From NCBI GenBank assembly GCA_020048795.1, contig JAIFMA010000234.1, positions 1 to 12,930 on the forward strand: a stretch of 12,930 nucleotides of DNA. Reading direction: 5' to 3'. Positions 10,418 to 12,930 of the stretch are shown here, in pieces. Every line of letters starts with the position of its first letter. The first letter of the stretch is position 1. The position numbers and the translations under genes were made by a program. The DNA is from Rhodoferax sp. (GTDB lineage Bacteria; Pseudomonadota; Gammaproteobacteria; Burkholderiales; Burkholderiaceae_C). Below the pieces are notes generated by a model that did not search any database, was not told where the DNA came from, and saw only the letters and a program-made list of their open reading frames with translations.

Positions 10418-10873
10418 ATGCGTATCTGGCAACAACCCATTTCTGTGGCGGCACTCACGGCCTTTAGTGCTAACTCAGCTGTCAGCCACCTGGGTATTGA
10501 GTTTCTGGAAGTTGGCGACGACTTCATTCGTGCACGCGTGCCGGTGGATGCACGAACCACCCAGCCGTTTGGCCTGTTGCACGGTGGGGTCAGTGTGGTA
10601 CTGGCTGAGACCCTGGGCTCGTGCGGTGCCAATTTGGCCTGCCCACCCGGACACCAGGCGGTGGGACTGGACATCAACGCCAACCATTTGCGCGGCGTCA
10701 AGGCGGGCTGGGTGACCGGCATCACCCGGCCGGTGCACATTGGGCTCACCACCCAAGTCTGGCAAATTGAACTGCACGACGAAGCTGGCGAGTTGACCTG
10801 CGTGTCGCGCATCACCATGGCTGTATTGGCACCAAAGCCAGTCGATCCTGCACACCGGGACAATGCCTCTTGA
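10418..10873 (+). CDS. Hotdog-fold acyl-CoA thioesterase (YdiI/MenI/PaaI-like)
   Basis: Predicted to hydrolyse an aromatic or other acyl-CoA thioester in the cytosol. The 151 residues follow the E. coli YdiI/EntH pattern closely: VPVDARTTQPFGLLHGG (41-57), then VLAETLGS with E64 in the place of the catalytic glutamate, INANHLRG (86-93), and the closing strand QIELHDEAGELTCVSRITMAVL. H55 and the HGG turn are kept. Length is slightly above the usual 136-140 because of a short C-terminal tail (PVDPAHRDNAS). The ATG at 10418 is preceded in frame by a TGA at 10406, so no longer ATG form exists; the ribosome site is weak. In enterobacteria YdiI acts in menaquinone synthesis, but most betaproteobacteria use ubiquinone, so the substrate here is probably different and cannot be named. 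Confidence 0.88.
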   Translation: MRIWQQPISVAALTAFSANSAVSHLGIEFLEVGDDFIRARVPVDARTTQPFGLLHGGVSVVLAETLGSCGANLACPPGHQAVGLDINANHLRGVKAGWVTGITRPVHIGLTTQVWQIELHDEAGELTCVSRITMAVLAPKPVDPAHRDNAS

Positions 10874-10934
10874 GGTGTCGGCACTATTGGCTGCAGCGAC
10901 TTGTTCTGGATCAAAATTTGCCTTTTTCGAAGCT

Positions 10935-10962
10935 TTGCAAGGCATCTAGGCGGATGGATAAT
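10935..10962 (+). promoter_or_regulatory. Probable sigma-70 promoter for the YdcH-family gene
   Basis: TTGCAA (10935-10940) and GATAAT (10957-10962, 5/6 to the -10 consensus) are separated by 16 bases. Transcription would start near 10969, leaving a leader of about 58 bases that includes a small CCGAA-AA-TTCGG hairpin (10981-10992) and the ribosome site at 11018-11022. The placement between the thioesterase stop and the small gene fits an independent transcript. Confidence 0.45.
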
Positions 10963-11017
10963 GCCGGGTAGCATTTTTCCCCGAAAATTCGGACACCCTA
11001 CTTATTCAACCCATACC

Positions 11018-11022
11018 GGAGA
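11018..11022 (+). promoter_or_regulatory. Ribosome binding site GGAGA that fixes the YdcH-family start
   Basis: GGAGA ends four bases before the ATG at 11027. The frame is open further upstream to a TTG at 10901, but that part is not family-like. This Shine-Dalgarno, together with the length of the domain, decides for the short 72-aa form. Confidence 0.75.
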
Positions 11023-11026
11023 TTTC

Positions 11027-11245
11027 ATGTTTTCTGAATACCGCGACCAAATTATCCAGCTCAAGACAGAAGATGCGCATTTCGCGCAGATTTTCGATGA
11101 GCATGACGCGCTGGATGCCAAAATCAAACGCATGGAGTCGCATGTTGAACCCGCAACGCATATTGAAATTGAACAACTCAAAAAAGAAAAACTTCACCTC
11201 AAGGACGCGGTGTACGCGGTGTTGCGTAAAGCCATGAAGGTCTGA
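11027..11245 (+). CDS. YdcH/DUF465 family small protein
   Basis: A 72-residue, highly charged, almost entirely helical protein. The pattern FxxLxxxHDxLDxxIxxxE is visible as IFDEHDALDAKIKRMESH (22-39), followed by a second helix IEIEQLKKEKLHLKDAVYAVL (47-67); the two should pair as a coiled-coil hairpin. This is the standard DUF465/YdcH form and length. The molecular role of the family is not established. It has a strong ribosome site and its own likely promoter, so it is probably well expressed. Its TGA stop (11243-11245) directly abuts the stop of the opposing adenosyltransferase gene, leaving no room for a terminator between the two. Confidence 0.9.
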   Translation: MFSEYRDQIIQLKTEDAHFAQIFDEHDALDAKIKRMESHVEPATHIEIEQLKKEKLHLKDAVYAVLRKAMKV

Positions 11246-11818
11246 TCAGGTGGCCTGCGCCAGTCGCTTGCTGTGCCAATAGACATCGTCGCCCGTCGTG
11301 CCATCGCTGCGGTGGCGGTTGAGCACCCGGGCCAGCACAAACATCAGGTCTGACAGACGGTTCAGGTATTGGCGGGGGGTGTCCCTGATGGCATCCTGAG
11401 CCCCCAGCGCGACCACCGCGCGTTCGGCACGACGGGCCACCGTACGGCACACATGGGCCAATGCCGCGGCCCGCGTGCCCGCCGGCAGGATGAATTCCTG
11501 AAGCTTGGGCAGCGCCTCGTTGTGCACCGCCAGCGCCTCATCAAGCACCAGCACCGCATCGGCCTTGAGCAATTCAAACCCCGGAATCGACAACTCACCT
11601 CCGAGGTTGAAAAGCTGGTGCTGAATGTCCACCAGCAAGTCCCGCACCGCGTCGGGCATGGCCTCGCACAGCAACACGCCAATGTTTGAGTTGAGCTCAT
11701 CAACATCGCCCATGGCATGCACACGCAGGCTGTCTTTCGACACCCGGGTGTTATCACCCAGGCCAGTTGTGCCGTTGTCGCCGGTGCGGGTAGCAATTTG
11801 TGTCAGTCGGTTTCCCAT
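11246..11818 (-). CDS. PduO-type cob(I)yrinic acid a,c-diamide / cob(I)alamin adenosyltransferase
   Basis: Transfers the adenosyl group of ATP to cob(I)alamin to make coenzyme B12. All 190 residues fit the PduO/MMAB family: the ATP-binding N-terminus TRTGDNGTTGLGDNTR (10-25), DELNSNIG (40-47), the arginine-rich helix RAAALAHVCRTVARRAER (116-133), and YLNRLSDLMFVLAR (151-164) near the active site. It forms a helical-bundle trimer in known members. The ATG at 11818 is preceded by AAGAAAG, an acceptable ribosome site. It lies 24 bases after the stop of the sensor kinase on the same strand, so the two are probably co-transcribed, although no functional link is evident. There is no cobalamin riboswitch-sized gap upstream of it. 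Its stop abuts that of the YdcH gene. Confidence 0.95.
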   Translation of the reverse strand: MGNRLTQIATRTGDNGTTGLGDNTRVSKDSLRVHAMGDVDELNSNIGVLLCEAMPDAVRDLLVDIQHQLFNLGGELSIPGFELLKADAVLVLDEALAVHNEALPKLQEFILPAGTRAAALAHVCRTVARRAERAVVALGAQDAIRDTPRQYLNRLSDLMFVLARVLNRHRSDGTTGDDVYWHSKRLAQAT

Positions 11819-11842
11819 AACGCTTTCTTGAAAATAGGGGTT

Positions 11843-12930
11843 TCAGGCAACGGCTTGTATCGCGTCAAAAGTTTGACGCGGCAAGGTCACGGTCAGTGTG
11901 GTGCTGTTATTGGCATCATCGGTGGCCATGCTGACGCTGCCATGTTGGGCTTGAACCAGCAATTGCGCCGAATAGGTGCCAATGCCACTGCCGCCAGATT
12001 TGCCTCGGGTGGCAAATTTGTCGAAGAAAGTGGCGCGAATTTCAGGCGGCACGGCCCCGGTGTTGCTGATCACAACACGCAGTGGCCTCTCATCGCGCAG
12101 CAACACCACCACACGGGTGCCGGGCGGCGCGGCCTCGCAGGCATTTTTGATCAGGTTCTGGAACAGCGAATAACACAGCATGGGGTCTGCCTGCGCCTTG
12201 GGCAGTTCGGTGCCCACCGGCGTATCGGTATCGACCACGATGGTCAGGCGCTTGTCGGAAAAACTGGCGCGTGACAGATCCACAATGCGGTGCAGCAGTT
12301 CACCCATGTCTACCGGAGCAGCCTTGAGCTTGAAGCGGCCCATCTCGATCTTGTACAACTCACCCGCCAGGTTCACCATGTTCATGACCTGTTCAGCGGT
12401 TTGCTGCACCAGGCGCAACTGGGCGGCATGTTTAGGGTGCATGCTGTCATCGTCAGCGAGGCTCTGCACCATGCTGGCAATGCCTGCCAGCGAACCCTTG
12501 AGGTCATGGCGGGTGATGTTTTCGGCTTCTTCACGGGTGCGGGCAGCATCCAGCATGGCGTCGTAGTCCAGCTGCAACTTGCGCCGCATGTCAACAAACT
12601 GGATGAAGTTGCGCACCCGTGCGCGCAGCGCCTTGGGGTCGGTGGTTTTGGAAACAAAGTCCACCGCACCCAGTTCCATGCCTTTGATGCGGGCCTCCTC
12701 GTCACTCAGGCCGGTGACAAAAATCACCGGGATCTGGGCCGTGGCGTGATGCTCACGCAGGCGGCGTACCACTTCGAAACCGTCCATGCCCGGCATCAAC
12801 ACATCCATCAAAATCAGATCGGGCAGGGGTTCGCGCTGGCACAGCGCCAGCGCGGTCGGGCCATCGGTGGCAGTTTGTACCTGGTATTCGTCGATGAACA
12901 GCTTTTCCAGCAGCTTCAGGCTGACCGGGT
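11843..12930 (-). CDS. REC-histidine kinase (N-terminus outside window)
   Basis: A cytosolic kinase with a receiver in front of its own transmitter module. The first receiver strand and the true start lie beyond the right edge; 361 residues are visible (numbered from the edge). The receiver (to about 120) has phosphoacceptor D42 in LILMDVLMPGMDG and K94 in DFVSK. A helical linker leads to the dimerisation helix with the likely phosphorylated H141 in RHDLKGSLAGI. The ATPase domain has the N-box LFQNLIKNACEAA (N258, N262), a weak G1 region (ISNTGAVPPE in place of DxGxG), and a clear GKSGGSGIG lid (309-317). There are no membrane segments in the visible part. The receiver resembles that of the diguanylate cyclase at 4531 in wording and length, including the shared MPGMDGFEV and IPVIFVT stretches. 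It is likely in one transcript with the adenosyltransferase. Partner and signal are unknown. Confidence 0.92.
   Translation of the reverse strand, partial: PVSLKLLEKLFIDEYQVQTATDGPTALALCQREPLPDLILMDVLMPGMDGFEVVRRLREHHATAQIPVIFVTGLSDEEARIKGMELGAVDFVSKTTDPKALRARVRNFIQFVDMRRKLQLDYDAMLDAARTREEAENITRHDLKGSLAGIASMVQSLADDDSMHPKHAAQLRLVQQTAEQVMNMVNLAGELYKIEMGRFKLKAAPVDMGELLHRIVDLSRASFSDKRLTIVVDTDTPVGTELPKAQADPMLCYSLFQNLIKNACEAAPPGTRVVVLLRDERPLRVVISNTGAVPPEIRATFFDKFATRGKSGGSGIGTYSAQLLVQAQHGSVSMATDDANNSTTLTVTLPRQTFDAIQAVA

Noticed and set aside
10206..10454. Minus-strand 82-aa ORF overlapping the thioesterase start
   Set aside because: No ribosome site, basic and irregular composition, and it overlaps a confidently assigned gene.

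Overview
The window comes from a high-GC betaproteobacterium, most likely a member of Burkholderiales/Comamonadaceae (Rhodoferax/Polaromonas-like). That is an inference from protein character and codon use; there is no rRNA or other marker here. The gene set is metabolic and regulatory: an NAD-reducing [NiFe]-hydrogenase diaphorase, pyruvate phosphate dikinase, a corrinoid adenosyltransferase, and three large signalling proteins. I see no phage, insertion sequence, CRISPR array, tRNA or rRNA.

Layout. On the minus strand, from the left edge: the 5' part of hoxF (1-880, running off the window); a large membrane-anchored hybrid histidine kinase with PAS, HisKA, HATPase, two receivers and Hpt (1005-4469); a REC-GGDEF diguanylate cyclase (4531-5481) just upstream of the kinase and probably co-transcribed with it; a roughly 700-base stretch holding one small coding-like ORF (5812-6036) and several hairpins; and ppdK (6189-8915). 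A 279-base divergent gap separates ppdK from the plus-strand genes: an uncharacterised 254-aa protein (9195-9959), 458 bases without a recognisable gene, a YdiI-like hotdog thioesterase (10418-10873), and a small YdcH/DUF465 protein (11027-11245). The YdcH gene meets, stop codon against stop codon, a minus-strand PduO-type cob(I)alamin adenosyltransferase (11246-11818). Its upstream neighbour is a REC-histidine kinase that is truncated by the right edge (11843-12930).

How the genes may work together. The hybrid kinase and the diguanylate cyclase look like one signalling unit: a phosphorelay ending in an Hpt domain sits next to a receiver-controlled c-di-GMP synthase that keeps both its catalytic GGEEF and its RxxD inhibitory site. 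Both lie directly upstream of hoxF on the same strand, so a link to hydrogenase or redox state is possible but unproven. PPDK interconverts pyruvate and PEP and may set carbon flux under anaerobic or hydrogen-oxidising conditions. The least explained parts are the 254-aa protein divergent from ppdK, the small ORF region downstream of ppdK, and the gene-free block at 9960-10417.
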